Assembly: GCF_001277175.1 (NCBI RefSeq)
Contig: NZ_CP012257.1
Coordinates: 2,108,001 to 2,172,000, forward strand
Length of the DNA stretch: 64,000 nt
DNA from: Cronobacter universalis NCTC 9529
GTDB taxonomy: Bacteria; Pseudomonadota; Gammaproteobacteria; Enterobacterales; Enterobacteriaceae
Reading direction: 5' to 3'
The position numbers and the translations under genes were made by a program. Below, piece by piece: positions 54,052-61,993 of the stretch. The stretch's first letter is position 1, and each line of letters opens with the position of its first letter. Under the pieces are notes generated by a model. It was given only the letters and a program-made list of their open reading frames with translations, was not told where the DNA came from and ran no database searches.

Positions 54052-55026
54052 TCACGCCGCCTTCACCACGCCTTTCAATAACGCGTAATCATACAACCGG
54101 TCGCGGGCGATGTTTTTCATTTTCACTTCGCACATAATGTCGAAATCGGTGAAAGAGAGCGCCCAGTCGTTCAGCGTGCTGTTGAAATAATAGTCTGAAT
54201 GCGCGCGTAGTTTAGTTTTGGGAATGCCGAGCTGTGATTGTTCAGGGTATCCCTGTTCCGGGATCAGCCCTTCCTGAGAGATGGAATAATGCAGAACCGG
54301 GCGCACGCCGCGCCATGACGCTTTTATTTGTTCAATGCGCGGATCGTCCGGCATAATAAACGCGTTCTCTTTCACCCAGTGGTGGTGAATATCCAGCACA
54401 ATCGGGCAGAGCGCTTGCGCCTGTAACACATCGTCCAGCGAACAGGAGATCTCATCGTTCTCCACCGTCAACATCCGCTGCGCCTGCGGGCTCAACCGGC
54501 CAAACGCTTCGCGAAAACCCTCGAAACCGCGCTTGCCGTTCATATGAATATTAATTTTGAAATCCTGAAACTGCTGGCCGTAACCCATCATTACCGCGCA
54601 GAGGGCGTGATATTCCACATCCTCGATAGCCCGATCGACAACATCAGGATTATCTGACGCTAAAACGGAATACTGTCCGGGATGAAAGGAGAGGCGGATA
54701 TCATGCGCGCGGGCAAACTCGCCGCAGCGGGTAAATAACGGCGCCAGGTCCGTTAAAAATTCTCCATAGACAGGGCCTGCCTCCGGCACGGTATAGAGCG
54801 GCAGGAGATCGCTGCCGATACGCATCATCCTTAACGCCGCAGGTAACTGCGCAAGCTGCTCCAGCGTCAGATACAGGTTGTTGAGATTCGTCTGCGCGAG
54901 CTGCGATAACAGCGTCAGACGCGGCTCATGGCCGAGACTTAAAAAGCGGGTGCGGGTTGTCGATTTAAAGGGAAATTCCTGTTTGAGCCCTGAATCTAAA
55001 AATTTACACGCGAAACCTAATTTCAT
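54052..55026 (-). CDS. uvsE: UvsE, UV damage endonuclease
   Basis: A 324-aa UVDE-family TIM-barrel endonuclease, which nicks DNA 5' to UV photoproducts and other distortions and starts an alternative excision repair. Metal-site segments are all visible: LSFHPGQYSVL, MLTVENDEIS, VLDIHHHW, VLHYSISQEG, LRAHSDYYF and DIMCEVKMKN. The start MKLGFACKFL and NLNNLYLTLEQL are family-typical. The start ATG follows GGAGGG. E. coli K-12 lacks this gene, so it is accessory in this group. It lies immediately beside the repeat cluster bounding the Rhs island. Confidence 0.92.
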   Translation of the reverse strand: MKLGFACKFLDSGLKQEFPFKSTTRTRFLSLGHEPRLTLLSQLAQTNLNNLYLTLEQLAQLPAALRMMRIGSDLLPLYTVPEAGPVYGEFLTDLAPLFTRCGEFARAHDIRLSFHPGQYSVLASDNPDVVDRAIEDVEYHALCAVMMGYGQQFQDFKINIHMNGKRGFEGFREAFGRLSPQAQRMLTVENDEISCSLDDVLQAQALCPIVLDIHHHWVKENAFIMPDDPRIEQIKASWRGVRPVLHYSISQEGLIPEQGYPEQSQLGIPKTKLRAHSDYYFNSTLNDWALSFTDFDIMCEVKMKNIARDRLYDYALLKGVVKAA

Positions 55027-55173
55027 GCACCCTCCGGTTGTCAGTGATTTCAGTGTAGCAGGCTGTAAAGCGGGCGTTTTGTTGGGTTGTGGAGCGTAAG
55101 TTTAAGCAGAACCGTTATACTGTCCGTTTGCCGCGACCAAGCCGCGCTTTCACTGACGTATCAGAATCAACTT

Positions 55174-55509
55174 ATGAAATTACTCTCCTGGCGCATTATT
55201 CTTCCTGTTATCGCCTGCGCCGCGATGGCGTACTGGTGGCTTACGCCGCATTTCAGCGATGAAGACAAGGCGTATTACGCCTCGGTTTTCTGCACGATCC
55301 AGACAGAAAAGCCCGATAACTGGGCCGCGAGCATGGAAAACGTAATTGAAGGCAGCAACAACGACTACGCGCTGCAACGCCAGCACTACTCCGCTGCGCT
55401 TGCCCAAAAAGTCATCAGCACCTGGCAGGGGCTGGATAACACGACGCGCGACGCGCTCGCGAGCGCGCCGCAAACCTGCGGCGAACAACTTGCTCGCCTG
55501 ATGCGCTGA
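55174..55509 (+). CDS. Unknown exported or membrane-anchored protein, 111 aa
   Basis: The protein begins with a hydrophobic segment (LLSWRIILPVIACAAMAYWW) that is either a signal anchor or uncleaved signal, followed by a soluble part of about 85 residues with two cysteines (SVFCTIQ and PQTCGEQ) that could form a disulfide in the periplasm. The ATG at 55174 was preferred because it puts the hydrophobic segment at the N-terminus; the frame is open further upstream. No ribosome site is strong. I do not recognise a family. Confidence 0.65.
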   Translation: MKLLSWRIILPVIACAAMAYWWLTPHFSDEDKAYYASVFCTIQTEKPDNWAASMENVIEGSNNDYALQRQHYSAALAQKVISTWQGLDNTTRDALASAPQTCGEQLARLMR

Positions 55510-55536
55510 TCATGCGCCAGCGGGCGGCTACACTCA

Positions 55537-56748
55537 GTGGAGGATATTTACTTCGCTGAGGTCGCCTTGCTGTCCGGACATAAATTTCTCGCCCTGAGCG
55601 GGTTTTCGCTCATAGCCGCCGCCTACGGGCTGGCGCGTTTCTCCTGGGGATTACAGTTACCTGACGTTATCCGGGATATTCCCATGTCGCCGACGCGGGT
55701 CGGCGCGCTTTCGGCGGCGTCGTTCGCGGCCTATGGCGTGGCGAGTGTGGCGTCGTCGTTTTGTACGGCGCGCACCGGGCCGCGGCTGCCTGCGCTGCTC
55801 GCCGGGCTCTTCGCGATTATCGGGTTGATTGTGCTTTCACAAGCGTCCGGGCCGCTCTGGCTCGCCGTGGGGGTCGTGTTTGCCGGGATGAGTTCCGGGC
55901 TGGTCTCGCCGCCGATGGCTGAAGCGGTGAACCGCGATGTGACACCGGCGCAGCGCCCTGGCGTCAACACAGTGATCAATGCCGGAACGGGCGGGGGCAT
56001 CATTTTATCCGCCCTGGCCGTACTGCTGATGCCGGGCCACTGGCGTGAGATCTGGCTGCTCTTCGCCGCGCTCGCCGTCATCCCAACGCTCATGACGTGG
56101 CGCGCCATGCCCGCCGCGCCGGCGGGCGAGCGTGCGTCGCTTAAATCCCAGCTTGCAGCGCTCCGGCGGCCCGCGCTGCGCCCGCCGCTGATTATCGCGC
56201 TGCTCAGCGGCGTGGTGAGCGCGGCGTACTGGTCCTTCGGGCCGCTGATGTTTCAGTCGCAGGCGGGGATGGAAGGCCGCGACGTCACGCTGCTCTGGCT
56301 TGTCACCGGCGTGGCGGGATGCTTTGGCGTATTAACGGGCGTGCTGATTGGGCGCGTCGGGATCAATAACGCCCACCGTTTAATGCAGCTTCTTACGCTA
56401 GCCGCGTTCGGACTGCTGGCGCTGTCGGCCTCCTGTCCCTGGCTGTGCTGGGGCGTGGCGGCGCTCTATGGTTTTGCCTATATCACGCTCTCCGGCGTCC
56501 TGCTGGTCAGCGGTGTCGCGGCGACGGGGGAGTTTCCGGCGGCAGGCCTCGGCGCGGTGTTTCTGCTGCTCGCTATTGGTCAGATGGCGGGGTCCGCGCT
56601 TTTTGGCGTGCTGCTGGATACCTTAAGCGCCGTTCCCGCGCTCGGTATTTTCGGGGCGCTGGCCATACTCGCGCTCTGTTTACCGGCGGAACAAACGCCA
56701 GCGCGTCACCCGGATATATGCTCAAGAAAGCAGGCGGCACGCCGATAA
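55537..56748 (+). CDS. MFS transporter, YbfB/YjiJ-like
   Basis: A major facilitator superfamily protein of up to 403 aa with about 12 hydrophobic segments, starting FLALSGFSLIAAAYGLARFSWGL, which is typical of the YbfB/YjiJ group. Residues such as SPPMAEAVNRDVTPAQRPGVNTVINAG mark the central loop region. The start is uncertain: GTG 55537 is in frame but lacks a ribosome site, whereas a TTG at 55567 follows GAGG at good spacing and would give MLSGHKFLAL. The substrate is unknown. Confidence 0.8.
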   Translation: MEDIYFAEVALLSGHKFLALSGFSLIAAAYGLARFSWGLQLPDVIRDIPMSPTRVGALSAASFAAYGVASVASSFCTARTGPRLPALLAGLFAIIGLIVLSQASGPLWLAVGVVFAGMSSGLVSPPMAEAVNRDVTPAQRPGVNTVINAGTGGGIILSALAVLLMPGHWREIWLLFAALAVIPTLMTWRAMPAAPAGERASLKSQLAALRRPALRPPLIIALLSGVVSAAYWSFGPLMFQSQAGMEGRDVTLLWLVTGVAGCFGVLTGVLIGRVGINNAHRLMQLLTLAAFGLLALSASCPWLCWGVAALYGFAYITLSGVLLVSGVAATGEFPAAGLGAVFLLLAIGQMAGSALFGVLLDTLSAVPALGIFGALAILALCLPAEQTPARHPDICSRKQAARR

Positions 56749-56780
56749 ACATCTTATAAAGCCGCGCCTTAATGGCGTGA

Positions 56781-56841
56781 GCGTAAGCGCAATACCTCGG
56801 GAGCTTACGCCTGGCTTGCGGTTCTGCCGGCGGAGCGCCGG
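56781..56841 (+). repeat. Two hairpins between the MFS and EAL-HDOD genes
   Basis: GCGTAAGC (56781-56788) pairs with GCTTACGC (56803-56810), and CCGGCG (56827-56832) pairs with CGCCGG (56836-56841). No T-runs follow, so they are structured leader or 3' elements rather than standard terminators. Confidence 0.4.
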
Positions 56842-56929
56842 AAGAGTATATCCAGGAATGTTTTAGTGCCGGTCGAACAAGCAGCGCACCGCTGTAATGG
56901 ACGTCGAAAAAACGAAACCGGAGGTTGAA

Positions 56930-58144
56930 ATGTATTCCTTCATAGCGCGTCAGCCTATCTTTGATGCGTCGCTGAACACGGTGGCTTACGAGTTACTCTA
57001 CCGGGACGGGCTGACCAACGCCTTTCCGCCCGTCACCGCCGAGTTCGCCACCAGCCAGCTGCTTGCCGATCATTTTCTGGTGACGCCGTTACAGCGTTTG
57101 TCCGGGAAACATACGTCGTTTATCAATTTCCCGTATGAAATGATCGTCAACGGGCTGGCGCAATCGCTGCCGCGCCAGAATGTCGTGATAGAGATTCTTG
57201 AGAACAGCGTGCCGGATAACGCGCTGTTTACCACCGTGCGGGAGATGTATGAGCAGGGCTACTGCTTCGCGCTGGATGATTTTACGCTGGAGAGCGAGTG
57301 GAGCCGTTTTTTGCCCTACATCAGCGTCATTAAGTTCGATATTCAGTCCACAAGCCTTGAGCAGATCAAAGCGTTTCTGAAAGCGCATCCGAATCTGCGC
57401 TGCAAGCTGCTCGCCGAAAAAGTCGAACGGCGCGAAGAGCTTGACCAGTATCTGCAGCTCGGCTTTCACCTGTTCCAGGGCTATTTCTACAGCAAGCCGG
57501 AACTTATCAAGACCAAAAAGCTTCCTGAACAAAAAGTCTTTATCCTGGAGCTTATCCGTGAGGTCAACGCGGCGCGCCCGGATATGGCGAAGATCGAAAA
57601 GCTGATCAGCCGCGATGTGGCCATCACCTATAAGCTGATGCGCTACGTCAATAACATCAAATATCAGCATAACTTTCACGCTAACGCTGAATCGTTGCCG
57701 TTTCGCAGCATTTTCGCGTTTCTTGGGCTCTATGAGCTGAAAAGGTTCATCACGATCCTCGCCGTGACGCACATCAGCGATCCGTCGGTGAGCGAGCTTT
57801 ATAACGTCAGCCTGGTGTACGGGCGCTTCTGTGAGCTGGCGGCGCACCGTATCGGCGGCGTAAGTGAGGACGACGCGTTTATCGCCGGGCTGTTCTCGCG
57901 TCTTGATGCGATTATGGATATCCCGATGGATACGCTGCTGGAGCAAATCTACGTCTCGAAGGAAGTTAAAAAAGCGCTGCTTAACCGCGAGGGCGTACCG
58001 GGGGCGCTGGTGCGGCTGTGCGAGGAGTTTGAGCGCGCCGACTGGCCGGAAGTGGTGAATGTGGCGCAGGAGCTGAACCTTAGCGAGCGGGATATCATCG
58101 ATATGACCCATGAGGCGGTGAAATGGGGCGACACCATTATCTGA
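56930..58144 (+). CDS. EAL-HDOD signalling protein (YuxH-like)
   Basis: A 404-aa protein with an N-terminal EAL domain (about 1-200) and a C-terminal HDOD domain (about 205-395). The EAL signature reads YELLYRD. NFPYE, IEILEN, ALDDF, IKFDIQ, LLAEKVE and FQGYFYSKP keep most catalytic positions, but loop 6, normally DFGxGYSS, is DFTLESEWS, so c-di-GMP hydrolysis is doubtful. The HDOD part has KIEKLISRDVAITYKLMRYVNN and FLGLYELKRFITILAV. The ATG at 56930 follows a strong GGAGGTT. Such proteins usually act in c-di-GMP or stress signalling without clear catalysis. Confidence 0.88.
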   Translation: MYSFIARQPIFDASLNTVAYELLYRDGLTNAFPPVTAEFATSQLLADHFLVTPLQRLSGKHTSFINFPYEMIVNGLAQSLPRQNVVIEILENSVPDNALFTTVREMYEQGYCFALDDFTLESEWSRFLPYISVIKFDIQSTSLEQIKAFLKAHPNLRCKLLAEKVERREELDQYLQLGFHLFQGYFYSKPELIKTKKLPEQKVFILELIREVNAARPDMAKIEKLISRDVAITYKLMRYVNNIKYQHNFHANAESLPFRSIFAFLGLYELKRFITILAVTHISDPSVSELYNVSLVYGRFCELAAHRIGGVSEDDAFIAGLFSRLDAIMDIPMDTLLEQIYVSKEVKKALLNREGVPGALVRLCEEFERADWPEVVNVAQELNLSERDIIDMTHEAVKWGDTII

Positions 58145-58312
58145 TTTTTTCCGCGGGCGGCCCGGATGACGCCGCCTGCGCGCCATCAGGCTAAAACACG
58201 GTTTCGATTATTCCGTCATTCTCTCGCATCTTGACTACGCTTTTACAGGCACGCTGACGTGCGGCGCCTGGGCGCTGCCGTCGCTGGTTCTGGATGACTT
58301 CAGGAGACGGAT

Positions 58313-58738
58313 ATGCACCCCCACACGACCGCACGATCCCCGGCAGCAGCCGTGGCGCTTTATGAACTGCTCAATCCCATTCCTTTAGGCTTCTTCACGG
58401 CCGCCTGGATTTTCGACATCCTGTACATGAAAAGTTACGTGCAGATGTGGACCGATGCCGCCAGCTGGCTTATCGCCATCGGCCTCGTTATCGCCATTAT
58501 TCCGCGCCTGATTAGCCTCGGGCAGATCTGGCCGGGCCGCCGCCATCTGCATGGCCCGGCGCAGCGGCTGCACTTCTGGCTGAATCTGCTGGCGATTGTG
58601 CTGGCCATTTTCAACGCCTTTATCCATAGCCGTGATGCCTATGCCGTGGTGCCTGCGGGCGTCATTCTCTCAACGCTGGTCGTGGCGCTGCTGCTGCTGG
58701 CGAATGTTCAACTCGCGTTACGCCAACGCGCTGCTTAA
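58313..58738 (+). CDS. DUF2231 inner-membrane protein
   Basis: A 141-aa protein with four hydrophobic helices (PIPLGFFTAAWIFDILYM, SWLIAIGLVIAIIPRLISL, FWLNLLAIVLAIFNAFI, GVILSTLVVALLLLANVQ). The layout agrees with DUF2231, often found beside genes for periplasmic dehydrogenases and cytochromes. It is 12 bases ahead of a sorbosone-dehydrogenase-type lipoprotein gene and should be cotranscribed; it may pass electrons from it, but no haem motif is visible. Confidence 0.8.
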   Translation: MHPHTTARSPAAAVALYELLNPIPLGFFTAAWIFDILYMKSYVQMWTDAASWLIAIGLVIAIIPRLISLGQIWPGRRHLHGPAQRLHFWLNLLAIVLAIFNAFIHSRDAYAVVPAGVILSTLVVALLLLANVQLALRQRAA

Positions 58739-58750
58739 GGAGAAGCCCGC

Positions 58751-60052
58751 ATGAACAATATTCATCGTCTCGCGCTGGCCGTCTCGCTGGGCGCTCTGCT
58801 TAGCGGCTGTGATAACAGCGCCACACTCGATCCGCAAAAACAGGTCGGGCCAAACCCGGAACTCCCGGAGGCGAAAAACTTCCTGCTGCCGCCGATGCAG
58901 GTGCCGGAAGGCGTCGCCTGGAAAGAGGGCGAAAAGCCGAAGGTGGCGCAGGGGCTGAAGATTGAGAAAATCGCCGACGGGCTGATGCATCCGCGCCAGG
59001 TCTATGTGCTGCCCAATAACGATATTCTGGTGGCGGAATCCAACGGCACGCCGAAACCGACCACGCGCCCGAAACAGCTCATCATGGGCGTGGTGCAAAA
59101 GGCGTCGGGCAAGGGCGGGCCGGGCGGCAACCGCATAACGCTTTTGCGTAACGTGAACGGCAAATGGGAAAAGCATAACTTTATTGAAAATCTCAATGCG
59201 CCTTTTGGCATTCAGCTCACGGGCAATACGCTGTGGGTGGCGAACGCCGACAGCCTGATGAAATTCCCGTATCAGGAAGGGCAAACGGAGATCCGCACGC
59301 CGGGCGAAGAGGTGACTGAACTGCCGGGCGGGCCGATCAACCATCACTGGACTAAAGCGCTGCTGGCGAGCCCGGATGGCAGCAAGCTCTACGTGGGCGT
59401 CGGCTCCAACAGCAACATCACGGAAAACGGCATCGGCGCGGAGTATCGCCGCGCGGCGGTGCTGGAAGTGGACGCCGCGACCGGCGCCAGCCGTATCTAC
59501 GCGAGCGGCCTGCGCAACCCGACCGGCCTTCAGTGGGAGCCTGAGAGCGGCAAGCTATGGGCGATTGTTAACGAGCGCGACGAAATCGGCTCCGATCTGG
59601 TGCCCGATTATATGACGTCGGTACAGGAGAAGGGCTTCTACGGCTGGCCGTACAGCTATTTCGGCAATCACGTCGATAAACGCGCCGAGCCGCAGCGCCC
59701 GGATCTGGTGGCGAAAACTATTAAGCCTGACTACGCCCTCGGCTCGCACGTCGCGCCGCTTGGCCTGCATTTTTATACCGGCGATAACATGCCGCAGTAT
59801 CGCGGCGGGGCGTTCGTGAGCGAGCACGGCAGCTGGAACCGCTCGCCGCTCAATGGCTATCAGGTGGTGTGGGTGAAATTTGCAAACGGCAAACCGGTCG
59901 GGATGCCGCAGCCGGTCGTCACCGGTTTCCTGACGGACGATCAGAAGCAGGTGCGCGGGCTGCCGGTCGGCGTGACGCAGGATAACTCCGGCGCGCTGCT
60001 GATTGCCGACGACGCCGGTAACGCCATCTGGCGCGTGAGCGCAGCGCAGTAA
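58751..60052 (+). CDS. PQQ/sorbosone-dehydrogenase-family lipoprotein
   Basis: A 433-aa lipoprotein with lipobox LLSGC near residue 20 and an aspartate-free +2 position (Asp21 follows: GCDNS), which would favour inner-membrane retention by the +2 rule. The body is a six-bladed beta-propeller of the L-sorbosone/PQQ sugar dehydrogenase type: LMHPRQVYVLPNNDILVAE, PFGIQLTGNTLWVAN, GSNSNITENGIGAEYRRAAV, GLRNPTGLQWEP, KGFYGWPYSYFGNH and FVSEHGSWNRSP. Conserved His and Arg residues of the PQQ site are in these blocks. Together with the PQQ receptor YncD it suggests use of scavenged PQQ. A terminator follows. Confidence 0.85.
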   Translation: MNNIHRLALAVSLGALLSGCDNSATLDPQKQVGPNPELPEAKNFLLPPMQVPEGVAWKEGEKPKVAQGLKIEKIADGLMHPRQVYVLPNNDILVAESNGTPKPTTRPKQLIMGVVQKASGKGGPGGNRITLLRNVNGKWEKHNFIENLNAPFGIQLTGNTLWVANADSLMKFPYQEGQTEIRTPGEEVTELPGGPINHHWTKALLASPDGSKLYVGVGSNSNITENGIGAEYRRAAVLEVDAATGASRIYASGLRNPTGLQWEPESGKLWAIVNERDEIGSDLVPDYMTSVQEKGFYGWPYSYFGNHVDKRAEPQRPDLVAKTIKPDYALGSHVAPLGLHFYTGDNMPQYRGGAFVSEHGSWNRSPLNGYQVVWVKFANGKPVGMPQPVVTGFLTDDQKQVRGLPVGVTQDNSGALLIADDAGNAIWRVSAAQ

Positions 60053-60056
60053 AACC

Positions 60057-60080
60057 AGGCCGCCGCGCGCGGCCTTTTTC
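60057..60080 (+). terminator. Terminator after the PQQ dehydrogenase gene
   Basis: AGGCCGC (60057-60063) and GCGGCCT (60069-60075) followed by TTTTT. Confidence 0.85.
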
Positions 60081-60145
60081 ACATCCGGAGAGGGCGTGAA
60101 AGCGCCTGCTATACTTTTATTTCATTCATCAGCAAGGAGTTAACG

Positions 60146-60505
60146 ATGCCGGAATCCACCCAACGCGACGGGATGCCCTATTTTCTGTTTCTCTGCGACG
60201 GCCGCGTGCTGGCGCAAAACATTGACGGCCGGATTATCGATCTCGGCGAAGCCACGAAAGAGAACGGCACGTTCGGCTGGCGGCTTGACGGCAACGATGA
60301 GCATGGCGAAGGGCTGAAAAATGCCGACGCGGTACTTGATGATATCGCCGCACATCTGGAGTTTCTCTTTATCGACGGGCAATTTACCAGCCTGCCTGAT
60401 GTCTCTGACGACTACGCAGGCAGGTTAGACGACACGCCCGCGAAAGAGATCGTACTCAATGAATTAAGCGATAAAGGCGGCGACGATAACCCGCCGGCGG
60501 CGTAA
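60146..60505 (+). CDS. Unknown acidic protein, 119 aa
   Basis: A soluble acidic protein with no signal peptide. It starts after AAGGAGTTAACG and reads QRDGMPYFLFLCDGRVLAQNIDGRIIDLGEA near the N-terminus, with an Asp/Gly/Lys-rich tail (LSDKGGDDNPPAA). It stands alone between two terminated units. No motif or family is recognised; it is likely a real gene because of the clear ribosome site and codon use like its neighbours. Confidence 0.7.
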   Translation: MPESTQRDGMPYFLFLCDGRVLAQNIDGRIIDLGEATKENGTFGWRLDGNDEHGEGLKNADAVLDDIAAHLEFLFIDGQFTSLPDVSDDYAGRLDDTPAKEIVLNELSDKGGDDNPPAA

Positions 60506-60547
60506 AACGCGTCCAGCGAGGCCACAGAAGTTCTGTGGCCCTCAGGC

Positions 60548-61117
60548 TTATCCGCGGTTACTGGCGAGATCCGGAGGCGTATTATGATTCAGCGTCACGA
60601 CCGAGCTGATATTATCCGGCAGGCGGCGCGCCTCTAAATAAACGGTTTGCCAGTAAGGATTATCCAAAGAGGAGCGGGTGACGCCTTTACTGGTTGAGGC
60701 GTGAATAAATTCGCCGTCAGAGTCATAAAAACCAACATGCAGCGCGCCTTTAATACGGAAGAACACCAGATCGCCCGGTCGCAGTTTATTTTTATCCACG
60801 CCTTTGCCCATCTGAATTAATTCCCGCGTGGTAACGCGCGCCATTGGCAGATTAAATCTGTCGTGCAGCGTGCGCCAGACAAAACCGGAGCAGTCGATCC
60901 CGTCGCGCTCCGTGCCGCCCCAGTGATACGGCGTGTCCTGCCAGGTGTTCATCTGGTCGTGAAGGGCGGCGATAACGGGGATCAGATCCGGCCGTTGATG
61001 GCTTGCAGAGGTATCAGGGAGCGGGGCGATGGCTTTCGGTTTTGGGGCCTTGTGGGCGCATCCTGTCAGGTAAACACAGAACAAAAGGGCGAATAAAGGT
61101 TTGGCGCGGAAATCCAT
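60548..61117 (-). CDS. nlpC: NlpC/P60-family lipoprotein endopeptidase
   Basis: A 189-aa lipoprotein with lipobox YLTGC20 and a C-terminal NlpC/P60 papain-like domain: catalytic Cys76 (GIDCSGFV), His127 (GALHVGFYD) and His139 (EFIHAST). These enzymes cleave peptidoglycan cross-links or stems in the periplasm. The HASTSKGVTRSSLDNPYW block is nearly the same as in E. coli NlpC, but the protein is longer by about 35 residues with a Pro-rich linker and C-terminal tail, so the symbol is tentative. No ribosome site is strong. Confidence 0.8.
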   Translation of the reverse strand: MDFRAKPLFALLFCVYLTGCAHKAPKPKAIAPLPDTSASHQRPDLIPVIAALHDQMNTWQDTPYHWGGTERDGIDCSGFVWRTLHDRFNLPMARVTTRELIQMGKGVDKNKLRPGDLVFFRIKGALHVGFYDSDGEFIHASTSKGVTRSSLDNPYWQTVYLEARRLPDNISSVVTLNHNTPPDLASNRG

Positions 61118-61392
61118 ATCGACTCACTGACAAAGGATAATTTCGGTTAGGTGCCGGGATTTTTACTAAAAATGCGTCTCATCTCCAGCGCTTTCTTATC
61201 CTTTACAATTACTGACACTCAGAGGAAATATTATTCTGCCAGAGATGCATTTTGGCGCAGATATTAATGAACAGAAACAACTCAATGTGAGAGAAGGGCT
61301 TTACATCGAGCCATAAATATTATTTACGGCACCGTGCAATAACGTGGCGTAATTATCCCCCGAAAGAATTAACGCTTTTATTGATAGCCAAT

Positions 61393-61421
61393 GGTGGGTG
61401 CGCTCCGCTTACCCACCCTAC
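61393..61421 (+). repeat. Dispersed repeat, copy 4
   Basis: GGTGGGTGCGCTCCGCTTAC followed by CCACCCTAC: same core as copies 1-3 with GGTGGG arms. Confidence 0.7.
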
Positions 61422-61436
61422 GGAAGTAACAAGCCC

Positions 61437-61466
61437 GTAGCACGGATAAGCGGGGGCACCCGCGGG
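61437..61466 (-). repeat. Dispersed repeat, copy 5 (inverted, degenerate)
   Basis: GTAGCACGGATAAGCGGGGG then CACCCGCGGG: a degenerate inverted copy of the unit seen at 53892. Confidence 0.55.
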
Positions 61467-61497
61467 TTTAGCCAGGTATGGATGATGAATAAAGCCC

Positions 61498-61528
61498 GTG
61501 GCGTGGATAAGCGGAGCGCACCCGCGGG
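61498..61528 (-). repeat. Dispersed repeat, copy 6 (inverted)
   Basis: GTGGCGTGGATAAGCGGAGC then GCACCCGCGGG: inverted copy just after the stop codon side of the MerR gene. Confidence 0.65.
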
Positions 61529-61534
61529 AGGCAA

Positions 61535-61912
61535 TTATTCGTGTAACGTTCCCGCATCGCTGTTGTCATTCTGCCGCAGCGTCTCCAGCAGGCGCGCTTT
61601 GCGCTGTTCGAGTTCGCTTATCTGTTCTTCGATATCTTTCAGGCGCTGATACTGAACGGCCTGCGTTTCCGGGCAGAATGACGCGCCTTCGACCAGCAAC
61701 ATGCAATCGGGAAAGCTGCGGATCTCGGCCACGCTAAAACCGGTCGCGATCAGCCGCTGGATCTGGCGCACCTGGGTGATGGCCTCTTTGTCGAAATAGC
61801 GGTAGCCGTTACAGGCGCGAACGGCCGCCAGTAAGCCGTTGTTATGATAATGCCGGATAGCGCGTGCGCTCACGCCCGTCGCTCTGGCGAGCTCGCCAAT
61901 AGTCAGTTGCAT
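61535..61912 (-). CDS. MerR-family transcriptional regulator
   Basis: A 125-aa MerR-type regulator: QLTIGELARATGVSARAIRHYHNNGLL (helix-turn-helix and wing, residues 2-28), CNGYRYFDKEAITQVRQIQRL, and a C-terminal coiled coil (QRLKDIEEQISELEQRKARLLETL). Only two Cys lie in the effector region (PDCMLL, ASFCPET), a spacing unlike the metal sensors CueR or ZntR, so the signal is probably organic or oxidative. The ATG at 61912 is best placed behind GAGGAG. It is divergent from the hydrolase gene at 61994 and likely controls it. Confidence 0.85.
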   Translation of the reverse strand: MQLTIGELARATGVSARAIRHYHNNGLLAAVRACNGYRYFDKEAITQVRQIQRLIATGFSVAEIRSFPDCMLLVEGASFCPETQAVQYQRLKDIEEQISELEQRKARLLETLRQNDNSDAGTLHE

Positions 61913-61938
61913 CATTCTCCTCATCAGGCGCTTGACTC

Positions 61939-61952
61939 TGACATTAATGTCA
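61939..61952. promoter_or_regulatory. Perfect 14-bp palindrome between MerR gene and hydrolase
   Basis: TGACATTAATGTCA is a perfect palindrome in the 81-base divergent gap, next to TTGACT (61932-61937). MerR regulators bind dyads placed between -35 and -10; no clear -10 was identified, so the promoter geometry is open. Confidence 0.55.
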
Positions 61953-61993
61953 AGGTTCAGGCTAGCCAGGAATCCACAGATGAGGAAGCGAAA

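Larger units (their letters stand above)
61118..61534. other. Repeat-bearing intergenic region nlpC / MerR gene
   Basis: A 417-base gap: the left 260 bases are AT-rich and featureless; the right part carries three copies of the dispersed repeat. No small gene was supported. Confidence 0.5.
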
